DNA of 33,563 bases from Anaerolineae bacterium (lineage in GTDB: Bacteria; Chloroflexota; Anaerolineae; Aggregatilineales; Phototrophicaceae), in the NCBI GenBank assembly GCA_012270545.1, contig JAAXID010000241.1, forward strand, positions 1-33,563. Reading direction: 5' to 3'. The translations under genes were made by a program, and so were the position numbers. Within the stretch, counting starts at the first letter, position 1. The number at the start of each line of letters is the position of its first letter. Shown here one piece after another: positions 17,514 through 25,717 of this stretch. The notes under the pieces were generated by a model. It saw nothing but the letters and a program-made list of their open reading frames with translations, ran no database searches and was not told the origin of the DNA.

Positions 17514-19399
17514 GCGCTAAGCATGGCGATTACCCGATTCAAGCCCTGCCATTCACCGGCGTACGGATTCAAGACAAGTTCTGGAAACCACGCATCGACA
17601 CCGCAGTGAACATAACAATCCCCTACGACTTTGAGAAATGTGAGGAGACGGGCCGCATCGACAACTTCGCCAAAGCGGGTGGACAGATGGCAGGCTCTCA
17701 TCAGGGCATTTTTTACGACGATTCCGATGTCTTCAAAGTGGTTCAGGGCGCCGCTTATGCCCTGCAAGTCGCGCCGAACCAGGAGTTGGAATCCTACCTG
17801 GACGAGCTCATCGATAAATTCACTGCCGCGCAGGAAGACGACGGCTATCTCTACACCGCGCGCACCATCGATGGCGACAAGGTCGACGAACGCTGTGGGT
17901 CGGAGCGCTGGTCGAATCTCGGCGTCAACCACGAACTCTACAATGTCGGCCACATGTATGAAGCCGCCGTCGCCTACTTTGAAGCAACCGGCAAGCGGAA
18001 GTTCCTCGATGTCGCCCTGAAGAATGCCGACCTGATTGATTCGGTATTTGGCGCCGGCAAGCTGCGCGATGTACCCGGGCATCAAGAAATCGAGATAGGC
18101 TTGGTCAGTCTGTATCGCATCACCGGCAACGTGAAGTACCTGAAATTGGCGAAGTTCTTCCTCGACGAGCGGGGTCAGGCGAACAGACGCGAAGTATACG
18201 GTCCTAACTGCCAGGACCATCTGCCGGTGACGGAGCAGCGAGAAGCGGTCGGTCATGCTGTTCGCGCGGGTTACATGTACGCCGGCATGACCGACATCGC
18301 CGCGCTCACCGGCGACGCGCGATACGCCTCAGCTGTGAAGGGACTGTGGAAAAACGTGGTGGGCAAGAAGCTGGCGCTCACAGGCGGCATCGGCGCGCGC
18401 CACGCTGGGGAAGCCTTCGGCGACGATTACGAATTGCCCAACTTAACCGCCTACAACGAGACCTGCGCCGCCCAAGCCAATATCCTCTGGAATCAGCGCA
18501 TGTTCCTGTTGACGGGCGAGGCGCAATATATCGACGTCCTCGAACGTACGCTCTACAATGGTTTCCTGTCCGGCGTCGGCATGGATGGGACTTCGTTCTA
18601 CTATGTCAATCCGTTGGCTTGCGACGGCGAGTATCAATTCAATCTCGGCACGTCGATGTCACGGCAGCCCTGGTATCAGACGTCTTGCTGTCCAACTAAC
18701 GTTGTCCGACTGCTGCCTTCATTATCAGGCTACGTCTACGCCCGGCGCGGCCATGACATTTTCGTCAACCTTTACATCGCCAGTCGGACGCGGTTGCAGT
18801 TCGAAGGCTGTGACATCCATATCGCACAAGACACGGACTATCCCCGCGATGGCGCGATCACACTTGACCTCACCGTATCTCAGCCGACTTCGTTTGCGCT
18901 CAAATTGCGGATTCCCTCATTTGCCCAGGGTCAGCCGCTGCCCAGCGATCTCTACCGCTACCTCGACGCCAGGGACGGTCCGGCGACATTAGTCGTCGAC
19001 GGCGAATCGATTCCGCTTGACGATTGCGCCGGTTATGCCACGCTGTCACGCCGCTGGGAAGGCAGGACACGAGTGGAACTGCAGCTGCCGATGACCATCC
19101 GCCGAGTGGTCGCGCATGATTCGGTGGACAACTTGCGCGGGAAGGTAGCGCTCGAAAGAGGCCCAATTGTCTACGCGCTGGAATCGGCTGACAACGATTC
19201 GTCGGTATTGGATCTGACGCTGGAAGATGCGAGCCAACTGACCGCCGAGCATCAGCCGAACATGCTAGGGGGAATCACCACCATCCGCGGCCGAGCGCTC
19301 GACGCCTATGGCGCCCCGTTTCCGTTCACCGCCATCCCTTACTACGCCTGGGGACATCGCGGCGTCGGCCCCATGACAGTTTGGCTGAATAGATCGTAA
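17510..19399 (+). CDS. GH127 beta-L-arabinofuranosidase
   Basis: This is a 629-residue GH127 enzyme close to the HypBA1 pattern. E301 (GEAFGDDYE) matches the acid/base Glu. E317 and C319 in NETCA, with C393 and C394 in SCCPTN, match the zinc site, and C393 matches the cysteine nucleophile. The spacing (16 residues between the two Glu, then +2) is as I recall for HypBA1. Such enzymes remove terminal beta-L-arabinofuranose, for example from hydroxyproline-linked arabino-oligosaccharides. There is no signal peptide, so it acts inside the cell. Its ATG overlaps the upstream stop (ATGA), with GAGGA just before. It converges with the proline racemase-family gene with seven bases between them. Confidence 0.93.
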   Translation: MSAKHGDYPIQALPFTGVRIQDKFWKPRIDTAVNITIPYDFEKCEETGRIDNFAKAGGQMAGSHQGIFYDDSDVFKVVQGAAYALQVAPNQELESYLDELIDKFTAAQEDDGYLYTARTIDGDKVDERCGSERWSNLGVNHELYNVGHMYEAAVAYFEATGKRKFLDVALKNADLIDSVFGAGKLRDVPGHQEIEIGLVSLYRITGNVKYLKLAKFFLDERGQANRREVYGPNCQDHLPVTEQREAVGHAVRAGYMYAGMTDIAALTGDARYASAVKGLWKNVVGKKLALTGGIGARHAGEAFGDDYELPNLTAYNETCAAQANILWNQRMFLLTGEAQYIDVLERTLYNGFLSGVGMDGTSFYYVNPLACDGEYQFNLGTSMSRQPWYQTSCCPTNVVRLLPSLSGYVYARRGHDIFVNLYIASRTRLQFEGCDIHIAQDTDYPRDGAITLDLTVSQPTSFALKLRIPSFAQGQPLPSDLYRYLDARDGPATLVVDGESIPLDDCAGYATLSRRWEGRTRVELQLPMTIRRVVAHDSVDNLRGKVALERGPIVYALESADNDSSVLDLTLEDASQLTAEHQPNMLGGITTIRGRALDAYGAPFPFTAIPYYAWGHRGVGPMTVWLNRS

Positions 19400-19406
19400 G
19401 TGACGC

Positions 19407-20435
19407 TCAAGACTTGGGCCAGGTATCGGTGAGGCGATAGCCAAGCGGCCAGGGGTCGTCAGGATCGAGCATCAGCTGCTGCGTGCCGGTTATCCAGGCG
19501 CGCCCGCGAATGCGCGGGATGACCGCCTCGCGACCACTAAGTGAGACGACCTCAGCAATCTGACAGTCAAATCGCGAACCTATAATCGAGCGGGCGACAA
19601 ACCGATCCCCGAGACCTATCTCGCCCCTTGCATGAAGCACCGCCAGCCGCGCCGAGCAGCCCGTGCCGCAGGGAGAACGATCCAACTTGCCCGGATCAAT
19701 GGCGACGGTATTGCGCCCGGTTAGCGCGCCGTCGCGCCTCTCGACAGGCAGCGTGAACTGGCAGAAGGAAATATGATTCCATTCGTCCTGAGTCGGATGT
19801 CGAAAACCGAGCTGTTCATTGGCGGCGGCAGTGATTCGCGCGCCAATCCGCGCCAGGTCAAGCGCTTCGTCCGGAACAATCTCGAATCCCACTGAGCGGG
19901 CGTCGACCAGGACAAAACTGTCGCCGCCATAAGCAACATCCACATTGAGCGTCCCAAGGCCTTCAACTTCCAGCCCGGCATCAAGCTTGTCGACAAAGGA
20001 TGGCACATTCTGAAACTCGATGCTCAGCGCTTTGCCATCTTGGCAGCGGGCGCGGATATGCACCAAGCCCGCCGGCGCTTCAAGATAGAAACTCGTCTCT
20101 GGCTCTTGCATCGCGACCATGCCCGTATCCAGCAGCACGGTGGCGACGCAGATCGAATTCGAGCCTGACATCGGCGGCGTATGCTCGGGCTCCATGATGA
20201 TGAAGCCGAAAGCGGCATCCGGGTGTTTCGACGGCACGAGCAGGTTAACATGCTTGAAGACGCCGCCTCGCGGTTCATTCAACACAAACTGGCGCAATCT
20301 CTGATCCTGCGCGATCCAGCGCGATTGCTCCCAGAGCGTTTCGCCCGCTGGTGGCGGCAGCCCGCCGACGATCACATTGCCGACTTCCCCTTCGGCATGG
20401 CAACTGACGATATGGATGACTTTGCTCGTTCGCAT
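19407..20435 (-). CDS. Proline racemase superfamily protein (hydroxyproline epimerase or dehydratase type)
   Basis: This is a 342-residue member of the superfamily that includes proline racemase, 4-hydroxyproline 2-epimerase and trans-3-hydroxy-L-proline dehydratase. The second catalytic motif [11 protein letters not shown] keeps its cysteine (C256), but the first motif reads PPMSGSNSI, with serine (S90) where racemases have cysteine. From memory, Ser/Cys members are tied to hydroxyproline metabolism; the exact reaction is open. I chose the ATG at 20435 ([10 protein letters not shown]), 29 codons inside the track ORF, because the family starts there and a candidate extended -10 promoter lies just upstream of it. 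The location beside GH127 genes supports a role in hydroxyproline use (inference). Confidence 0.9.
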   Translation of the reverse strand: MRTSKVIHIVSCHAEGEVGNVIVGGLPPPAGETLWEQSRWIAQDQRLRQFVLNEPRGGVFKHVNLLVPSKHPDAAFGFIIMEPEHTPPMSGSNSICVATVLLDTGMVAMQEPETSFYLEAPAGLVHIRARCQDGKALSIEFQNVPSFVDKLDAGLEVEGLGTLNVDVAYGGDSFVLVDARSVGFEIVPDEALDLARIGARITAAANEQLGFRHPTQDEWNHISFCQFTLPVERRDGALTGRNTVAIDPGKLDRSPCGTGCSARLAVLHARGEIGLGDRFVARSIIGSRFDCQIAEVVSLSGREAVIPRIRGRAWITGTQQLMLDPDDPWPLGYRLTDTWPKS

Positions 20436-20467
20436 TGGCTCATTCCAGAAGCGTAAGGACAGCCTTA

Positions 20468-20476
20468 ATTGTACCA
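20468..20476 (-). promoter_or_regulatory. Candidate extended -10 promoter for the proline racemase-family gene
   Basis: On the minus strand the sequence is TGGTACAAT, an extended -10 element about 33 bases before the chosen start, so the leader would be near 25 bases. This supports the shorter start codon. A second GTACCAA word occurs about 46 bases further upstream and could be part of an operator. The 228-base divergent region holds no reading frame I would defend. Confidence 0.4.
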
Positions 20477-20663
20477 AAGGCCTCCGCGAATCGACCATCT
20501 TGCGCGAGCTAAGTAGTACCAAGAAAGTAATGAGAATGACCGCCTTGTGAAAGAAAGCGACCTTTTCGCCCGATTACGATATATTGGCAACGTAGCATCG
20601 CGAAGCAATCGGCATTATTATCCAAAGGACGTAGACCGAACTCTACCGAGAAAGGGGACGACT

Positions 20664-21482
20664 ATGCCCTTTACATCCATGAGTGAAGTGTTCGATGTGC
20701 CCACGTATCCGAAGCCGCGCAGTTTACGGCAAACCTGGCTGAAAGATGTCGGATACGACGAAGCGCCACAATACATCGAGCGAATGAGTTTGGTCGAACT
20801 GGAGGACTTCCTCGAAGTGGCGGCCGAGCGCCTGGACTTCGTTAAGATCGTCACCACACAGATCATTTTCAGTCCGCACGATTGGCTCAAGCGCAAGATC
20901 GCAACGTATCAGCGCTTTGCGGTCGAGCCTTATCTGGATCACTCATTCTTCATGCAAGCGTACCAACGCGGCGTGGTTGAAAGCGCCATCGAGGCCGGGC
21001 GCGAGTTGGGCTTCCGCGTCATCGAGTTCATGAACACCACGGACGAAGTTAGCGCCGCGCAATGGAAAGCCTGGCGCAAGCTGGCGCTTGATTTGGGCAT
21101 GCGCATCATTCAGGAGCACCATCCGATTCATCATTGGAATTGGAGCCTGAGGCCGCGCGCCTCAACCGCCGACGAGATCCTGCGCGGAGCCGAGGCCGCC
21201 CTTGAAGACGGCGCTTTCATGGTGATGATTGACCATGAAGAATTTGACCTGCAAGGTGAAAATACCGCGCAAGAAATCGGCAAAGTGGTCGACGCGCTTG
21301 GGCTTGAGAATGTAGTCTTCGAGGCAACATCGCCGAAGGAAGGTCCCATGCTCTGGCACGACAATCTGCAACTTTACTTCAGCTTATTCGGCGAAAACGC
21401 CAATGTCGCCAATGTCATGCCCAGCCAAGCGATGTATGTCGAAGAGATGCGTGCACCATTTTTGCGCACAAAGCGCCAATAG
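20664..21482 (+). CDS. ComA-like (phosphosulfolactate synthase superfamily) protein, divergent
   Basis: This is a 272-residue TIM-barrel-type protein resembling the ComA family (PF02679), whose known member joins sulfite to phosphoenolpyruvate. The likeness is in ELEDFLEVAAERLDFVKI, LKRKIATYQRF, AYQRGVVESAIEAGRELGFR and VIEF, with strands spaced as in ComA. The GWGT-like and GGTLFE-like motifs I recall from true ComA are replaced by VTTQII and DHSFFM, so sulfolactate synthesis should not be assumed. The ATG at 20664 has AAAGGGG upstream; the track ORF adds 39 unlikely residues. It leads a plus-strand run with an RraA-like protein (24 bases on), an SDR and a sulfatase. Confidence 0.72.
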   Translation: MPFTSMSEVFDVPTYPKPRSLRQTWLKDVGYDEAPQYIERMSLVELEDFLEVAAERLDFVKIVTTQIIFSPHDWLKRKIATYQRFAVEPYLDHSFFMQAYQRGVVESAIEAGRELGFRVIEFMNTTDEVSAAQWKAWRKLALDLGMRIIQEHHPIHHWNWSLRPRASTADEILRGAEAALEDGAFMVMIDHEEFDLQGENTAQEIGKVVDALGLENVVFEATSPKEGPMLWHDNLQLYFSLFGENANVANVMPSQAMYVEEMRAPFLRTKRQ

Positions 21483-21506
21483 TGAAATGGACAAGGAGAC
21501 TTGCAA

Positions 21507-22223
21507 ATGGTTCATAAATGCGTATTGGACAAGCTGCGCGGATACGATTCGGCGACAATCGCCAACGTCATCGAACTATTCCAGGTCCGCCGGCGCAACC
21601 GCGGATTCATGACGCGCGAGATCAAGGCGGCCTTCCCGCGCCTGCCGCCGATGGTCGGCTTCGCATCAACCGCAACCTGCCGCACATTCGCCGGCTTGCC
21701 CGAGCGCAAGGTTCCAGGCCTGCCCGATCTAATCAGCCGCTTTGACGAGCTCGCCGGGCCGCCAGTGATCGTCTTGCAGAATCTCGATACCGACGGCGCC
21801 GCGGCCAATTTTGGCGATGTTTTCTGCAACTCCTTCAAAGCCTTCGGCGCGGTTGGCTTGGTCACAAATGGACCGGGCCGGGATTTTGCCGGGATCAAAC
21901 CGCTCGATTTTCCCGTCTTCTACAACGGCATCGTCTGCGCCCACGGTTATATGCACCTGCTCGAATTGCATCAACCCGTGCAAGTTGGCGGCATCGATGT
22001 CTACCCGAACGATCTGCTTCACGGCGACGCCAATGGCATCACCACCATTCCTCGGGATATCGCGGCCGATGTCGCCGATGCCTGCGCCGAATACGCCGCT
22101 GCCGAAGCGGTGGTCATTGACACGGCACAGAGCGGCTCCGCATCATTGTCCGAGTTGCGCGAGGCCTATGGCGAAATGGCGAGTCGCATTGCCGACCTAA
22201 CGGCGCGTGTGCGAAAGCCCTGA
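21507..22223 (+). CDS. RraA-like / 4-hydroxy-4-methyl-2-oxoglutarate aldolase family protein
   Basis: This is a 238-residue protein of the RraA-like family, which includes metal-dependent pyruvate aldolases (HMG/CHA aldolase) and the RNase E regulator RraA. The key signature is present: GAVGLVTNGPGRDFAGI with the R-D pair, then VYPNDLLHGDANGITTIP matching the family's PGD...GD-x-xG-V-x-x-P block. AAGGAG lies eight bases before the ATG at 21507; the track start is a TTG two codons earlier. Its place next to a ComA-like protein and an SDR favours a catabolic aldolase or decarboxylase role over RNase control (inference). Confidence 0.85.
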   Translation: MVHKCVLDKLRGYDSATIANVIELFQVRRRNRGFMTREIKAAFPRLPPMVGFASTATCRTFAGLPERKVPGLPDLISRFDELAGPPVIVLQNLDTDGAAANFGDVFCNSFKAFGAVGLVTNGPGRDFAGIKPLDFPVFYNGIVCAHGYMHLLELHQPVQVGGIDVYPNDLLHGDANGITTIPRDIAADVADACAEYAAAEAVVIDTAQSGSASLSELREAYGEMASRIADLTARVRKP

Positions 22224-22253
22224 GCAACCCTTCACCTAAGCAGGGAGGCTGAA

Positions 22254-23210
22254 ATGCGCTTATATGTGACCGGCGGCACAGGTTTGGTCGGCAGCAATAT
22301 CATCCGATTGGCGCGCCAGCGGGGCAGCGAAATCATCGCCTCGCAATACGGACCCGAGCCGGAATGGCACGTCGATTACGAACTTGATCCGCTGAACCTG
22401 GCCGACCGTGAGGCCATCCGCGTTTCAATCCGCAAGTTCAAACCCGATGTCGTCATCCACTGCGCCGCCATTCTCGATCCAGTTTACATGTCCGCAAATC
22501 GAGAATTGTGCTGGGCGATCATGGTCGATGGAACGCGCGCCCTGGCGGAAGCCTGCCGCGATGTTGGCGCGCGTCTGGTTTTCGTCTCCTCGGACTGGGT
22601 TTTTGACGGACGCGTCGACATGGTGGATGAGACCTCGCCACCGAACCCGGTCAACTATTACGGCGTGATGAAGCTGGCCTCCGAGCGCGATTTAGGCGCG
22701 CTGGATGGCTTGAACTACGGCGTTGGCCGGCTGGCGGGCATCTATGGCTTGAACTACGCCGCCCCGTCGCTGGCGCGGGTGGATAACGGCTTGGGCTTCG
22801 ACTTCTCCGTCTATGTTATCTACCGGCTGGCGGCCGGCTTGCCGGCGGAAGTCTGGACCGGCCCCAAGGTCAATGATGTGGCGCATCCCACCCTGGCCTC
22901 CGACTGCGCTGATATGCTTCTGCGGCTGGCGCAGCACGATGGCAACGGCGTCTTCCATTGTTTCGGCAGCGAAGCGGTCAACCGCATTGACCTCGCCCAT
23001 CAAATCGCCGCCGCCTTTGATGCCGATCCCGCCTTGATCATGCCGACGCGGACCGACGAGGCGGTGCTGGATCAGATGCGCCACATCGGTATCCCCTACC
23101 GGACGCGAATGAGCACGGAACGCACGGCGAAAGCGCTGGGGCGGCGTGCCTTGAATGTCCAGGAAGGCTTGACCGCCTTTCGTCGAGAATGGGATGAGTT
23201 CTGGCGCTAA
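22254..23210 (+). CDS. Extended SDR: NAD(P)-dependent sugar epimerase/reductase (RmlD-like)
   Basis: This is a 318-residue extended short-chain dehydrogenase. The Rossmann motif is VTGGTGLVGSN at the N terminus, VVIHCAA follows, the catalytic serine region is LVFVSSDWVFDG, and the Tyr-Lys pair is YYGVMK. The pattern DPLNLADREAIR and the SSDWVFDG block resemble dTDP-4-dehydrorhamnose reductase-like proteins, but the substrate cannot be fixed. GGGAGG precedes the ATG. It lies between the RraA-like and sulfatase genes, with gaps of about 30 bases each, so the four genes are likely co-transcribed. Confidence 0.9.
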   Translation: MRLYVTGGTGLVGSNIIRLARQRGSEIIASQYGPEPEWHVDYELDPLNLADREAIRVSIRKFKPDVVIHCAAILDPVYMSANRELCWAIMVDGTRALAEACRDVGARLVFVSSDWVFDGRVDMVDETSPPNPVNYYGVMKLASERDLGALDGLNYGVGRLAGIYGLNYAAPSLARVDNGLGFDFSVYVIYRLAAGLPAEVWTGPKVNDVAHPTLASDCADMLLRLAQHDGNGVFHCFGSEAVNRIDLAHQIAAAFDADPALIMPTRTDEAVLDQMRHIGIPYRTRMSTERTAKALGRRALNVQEGLTAFRREWDEFWR

Positions 23211-23236
23211 GTCCTTAACATACTAATGGAGCAATC

Positions 23237-24625
23237 ATGTCGAAGCCGAATGTCGTCTTCCTGCTGACTGATCAGTGGCGCCTGCAAGCCCTGGGCTACG
23301 CCGGCAACGCGCAGGTGCAGACCCCGAACATCGATCGGCTGGCGGGCGAAAGCATCAACTTCAAACATGCGATTTCGGGTTATTCGGTCTGCTGTCCTTG
23401 GCGCGCCAGCTTCCTCACCGGGCAATACCCGCTGACTCACGGCGTCATCGTCAATGACGTCCCCATCAGCAGCGAGCCGATCGGGCTGGGCGATGCTTTC
23501 AAGCGCGCCGGTTACAACACCGCCTATATCGGCAAATGGCATGTGGACGGGCGAGGACGCAGCAGCTACATCCCGCCGGAGCGCCGCCTTGGCTTCGACT
23601 ATTTTAAGGTGCTGGAATGCACGCACGACTACAACCAGTCGGCATACTACGACAATGATGACCCGACCATGCGTTTCTGGGATGGCTACGATGTCTTCGC
23701 CCAGATGGCCGACGCGCAGGAATACATCGAATCACAGTCTCCCGCGAAACCTTTCATGTTGGTCCTCTCCTGGGGACCGCCACATAATCCATACGAGACG
23801 GCGCCGCAGGAGTATCGTGATCGCTACGAGACGCATGAGATCGAACTGCGTCCTAATGTGCCGCCTGAAATGGCCGACGATGCGCGTGAATGGCTGGCCG
23901 GCTACTATGCCCATTGCAGCGCCATCGACAAGTCCGTCGGCGATATCATGGGTACACTGGACGAACGCGGCCTCACTAATAACACCGTGCTCGTATTCGC
24001 TTCGGATCATGGCGATATGCTGGGTTCGCAAGGCTGGACGCGCAAGCAGAAGCCCTGGGAGGAGTCCATTCGGGTGCCCTTTCTGCTGCGTTATCCGGCG
24101 AAATATGGGCGCGACAGTCGCGAGGTTTCGCCCTTCCTCAACGCGCACGACATTATGCCCACCTTGCTGGGCGTCTGCGATCTGCCCATTCCCGCAAGCG
24201 TAGAGGGGCGTGATTTCTCAGCGGCACTCGCTGGAGAGACAATTGCTAGCAACGGCCGCGTAGGGGCGGCACGTAGACACAGCCCCGCCGACACTGGCAG
24301 CGACGGCGCGCTGCTCGCCTGCTTCCACCCCTTTGGCGAATGGTCGCGGGCCGCAGGCGGCCACGAGTATCGCGGCATTCGGACGGCGCGCTACACCTAT
24401 TGCCGGACGCTGAACGGATCCTGGCTGCTTTACGACAACGACGCCGATCCCTACCAGCTCGAGAATCTCGTCGACCATTCAGAGTACGCCGACATTCAAG
24501 CTGAGCTCGAGACGCTCTTGCAGCGCAAACTGGACGAGATCGGCGACGAGTTCCTCGATGGCATGGCCTACATCAACAAGTGGAGTTATCCGCTGGACGA
24601 CACTGGAACCGTGCCATTTCGCTGA
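23237..24625 (+). CDS. Sulfatase (type I, formylglycine-dependent)
   Basis: This is a 462-residue arylsulfatase-type hydrolase. It has the metal-site start VVFLLTDQWR (D12, Q13), the formylglycine motif C52-C-P-W-R56 inside SVCCPWRASFLTG, the K-x-H of GKWHVDG (K100, H102), and ASDHGDMLGSQG for the remaining metal ligands. It would remove sulfate from a sugar or small organic sulfate. No signal peptide is visible, so it is probably cytoplasmic and its substrate imported. Residues about 340-355 are encoded by a 46-base hairpin repeat (24255-24300) in a variable loop before the conserved HPFGEWSRAAGGHEYRG; the frame is kept. A formylglycine-generating enzyme is not in the window. Confidence 0.93.
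   Translation: MSKPNVVFLLTDQWRLQALGYAGNAQVQTPNIDRLAGESINFKHAISGYSVCCPWRASFLTGQYPLTHGVIVNDVPISSEPIGLGDAFKRAGYNTAYIGKWHVDGRGRSSYIPPERRLGFDYFKVLECTHDYNQSAYYDNDDPTMRFWDGYDVFAQMADAQEYIESQSPAKPFMLVLSWGPPHNPYETAPQEYRDRYETHEIELRPNVPPEMADDAREWLAGYYAHCSAIDKSVGDIMGTLDERGLTNNTVLVFASDHGDMLGSQGWTRKQKPWEESIRVPFLLRYPAKYGRDSREVSPFLNAHDIMPTLLGVCDLPIPASVEGRDFSAALAGETIASNGRVGAARRHSPADTGSDGALLACFHPFGEWSRAAGGHEYRGIRTARYTYCRTLNGSWLLYDNDADPYQLENLVDHSEYADIQAELETLLQRKLDEIGDEFLDGMAYINKWSYPLDDTGTVPFR
24255..24300. repeat. Dispersed hairpin repeat, copy A, inside the sulfatase gene
   Basis: This 46-base segment matches 27864-27906 apart from a three-base indel (GGC) and two substitutions. It can fold through GGGGC and GCCCC around CACGTAGACACA-like sequence. 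In the sulfatase it is read in frame as an Arg/Gly/Ala-rich stretch. Part of the same word (GCCGCGTAG then ACACTGGC) also occurs at 30926-30943. Confidence 0.85.
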
Positions 24626-24655
24626 TAGAGGCGCTAATTCGCCGGCGCGTCTCCG

Positions 24656-25474
24656 CTACGCTTCAAGGCGCACATAGTCCTTGCTGCGATGAAAAATCAG
24701 CGGTGACTGCGCGTCGTCATCCAGCACTTCGCCAATCTGATAGCTGGCCACTTGTTCATCCGACAAGATATTCTTCTGCCCATTGAAGGTGCTGCCATCG
24801 GGCATGTAGGCGCAGGTCATCGCTCGCCGGTGATAGGGCGTCATATTGGCGCCAGCGCCATGCGCGCACAAGCCATTATGAAAGGTACATGAACCGGCTT
24901 TCATCTCGATGCCAACCGCTTCCATCTCGCCCCATTGTGGATAGGTATTGAAAAGATCGCCGATATTGCTGCCGATGCCAACATTGTCGTAGGTAGCCGT
25001 CTTGTGGGCGCCCGGTATGAAGTACAGGCAGCCGTTGTCACGCGTCACATCGTCAAGCGCCACCCAAATGCTGATCGCATCGCGCGAATAGAAGGACCAG
25101 TAAGGATTGTCGAGGTGCCAGCCGGTCGGGTTGCCCCAGGGCGGCTTAATCAGCGCTTGGTCGTGCCAGATGCGTATGCCATCGACTTGCGCCAGGTCGG
25201 CCGCCATCTTGCCCAACCGGTCATCGATCATAAGGCGGCGCATGCCCTCGTGATCGTTCCACAAGTTGATGCGCTGCGTGAAGACACGCGCGCCATAGTT
25301 GTCCTCTTCTATCCAGCTTCCATCCGCCAGCTTGCGCTTGCCGCGGCTTCCCACCGCCTCGCCAACGTATTGTCGCCAGACCTCGAGTTCTTCCGCGTTT
25401 AAGAAGTCCTGTATGACCACAAATCCATTGTCTTGATAGAACGCTATTTGTTCCGCAGTAATCGTATGATTCAT
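24656..25474 (-). CDS. Phytanoyl-CoA dioxygenase (PhyH) family protein
   Basis: This is a 272-residue Fe(II)/2-oxoglutarate-dependent oxygenase of the PhyH family. The iron site is visible as WHLD (H-x-D) in TGWHLDNPYW and the distal His in CAHGAGANMTPYHRR, where the following Arg would bind 2-oxoglutarate. The N-terminal ITAEQIAFYQDNGFVVIQDF is typical. I selected the ATG at 25474 because AGGAGG is about nine bases upstream; the track ORF start lies inside the preceding scar. Family members hydroxylate varied small molecules. It is convergent with the sulfatase gene, with 30 bases between them. Confidence 0.92.
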   Translation of the reverse strand: MNHTITAEQIAFYQDNGFVVIQDFLNAEELEVWRQYVGEAVGSRGKRKLADGSWIEEDNYGARVFTQRINLWNDHEGMRRLMIDDRLGKMAADLAQVDGIRIWHDQALIKPPWGNPTGWHLDNPYWSFYSRDAISIWVALDDVTRDNGCLYFIPGAHKTATYDNVGIGSNIGDLFNTYPQWGEMEAVGIEMKAGSCTFHNGLCAHGAGANMTPYHRRAMTCAYMPDGSTFNGQKNILSDEQVASYQIGEVLDDDAQSPLIFHRSKDYVRLEA

Positions 25475-25524
25475 TTCCTTTTCCTCCTGCTGCTGTCCAA
25501 GTGGCGCGTCGACACAGCCACCTT

Positions 25525-25716
25525 TTACCAATTGTTGACGATATTTTCAGCCCTGCGCCAGGCCAGCGCCATAATCGTCTCGGCAGGGTTGAAGCTGGCG
25601 TTTGTGACCTGCGGCGAGCCATCAGCGATGAGCAGGTTGTCGTGGCTATGGACGCGACAGAAAGGATCGACCACCGAAGTCGCCGGAGAGATGCGCGACT
25701 GGATGCCGTAGCGGTC
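25525..25716 (-). pseudogene. GMC oxidoreductase, C-terminal remnant
   Basis: About 63 codons match the last part of a GMC oxidoreductase (choline/gluconate dehydrogenase type): ISPATSVVDPFCRVHSHDNL, ADGSPQVTNASFNPAETIMA and a final helix. This holds the conserved Asn-Pro of the active-site end. The FAD-binding N terminus and most of the enzyme are missing, as the family is usually over 500 residues. Upstream, the frame runs only into unrelated translation, because the DNA there belongs to another gene start in a different frame. It is a deletion remnant, not a small gene. Confidence 0.75.
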
Positions 25717-25717
25717 T

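Noticed and set aside
17459-18256. Minus-strand ORF of 265 residues
   Set aside because: It is antisense to the GH127 gene, which has its full active site; no support for a second gene.
20547-20663. N-terminal extension of the ComA-like protein given by the ORF track
   Set aside because: The ATG at 20664 has a strong Shine-Dalgarno sequence and the family similarity begins there.
23454-24203. Plus-strand ORF of 249 residues in another frame of the sulfatase
   Set aside because: The sulfatase frame carries all catalytic motifs; this frame gives a Ser, Arg and Pro-rich translation without motifs.
24626-24655. Terminator between the convergent sulfatase and PhyH genes
   Set aside because: Only a four-base GGCG/CGCC stem is present with no T-run; too weak to list.
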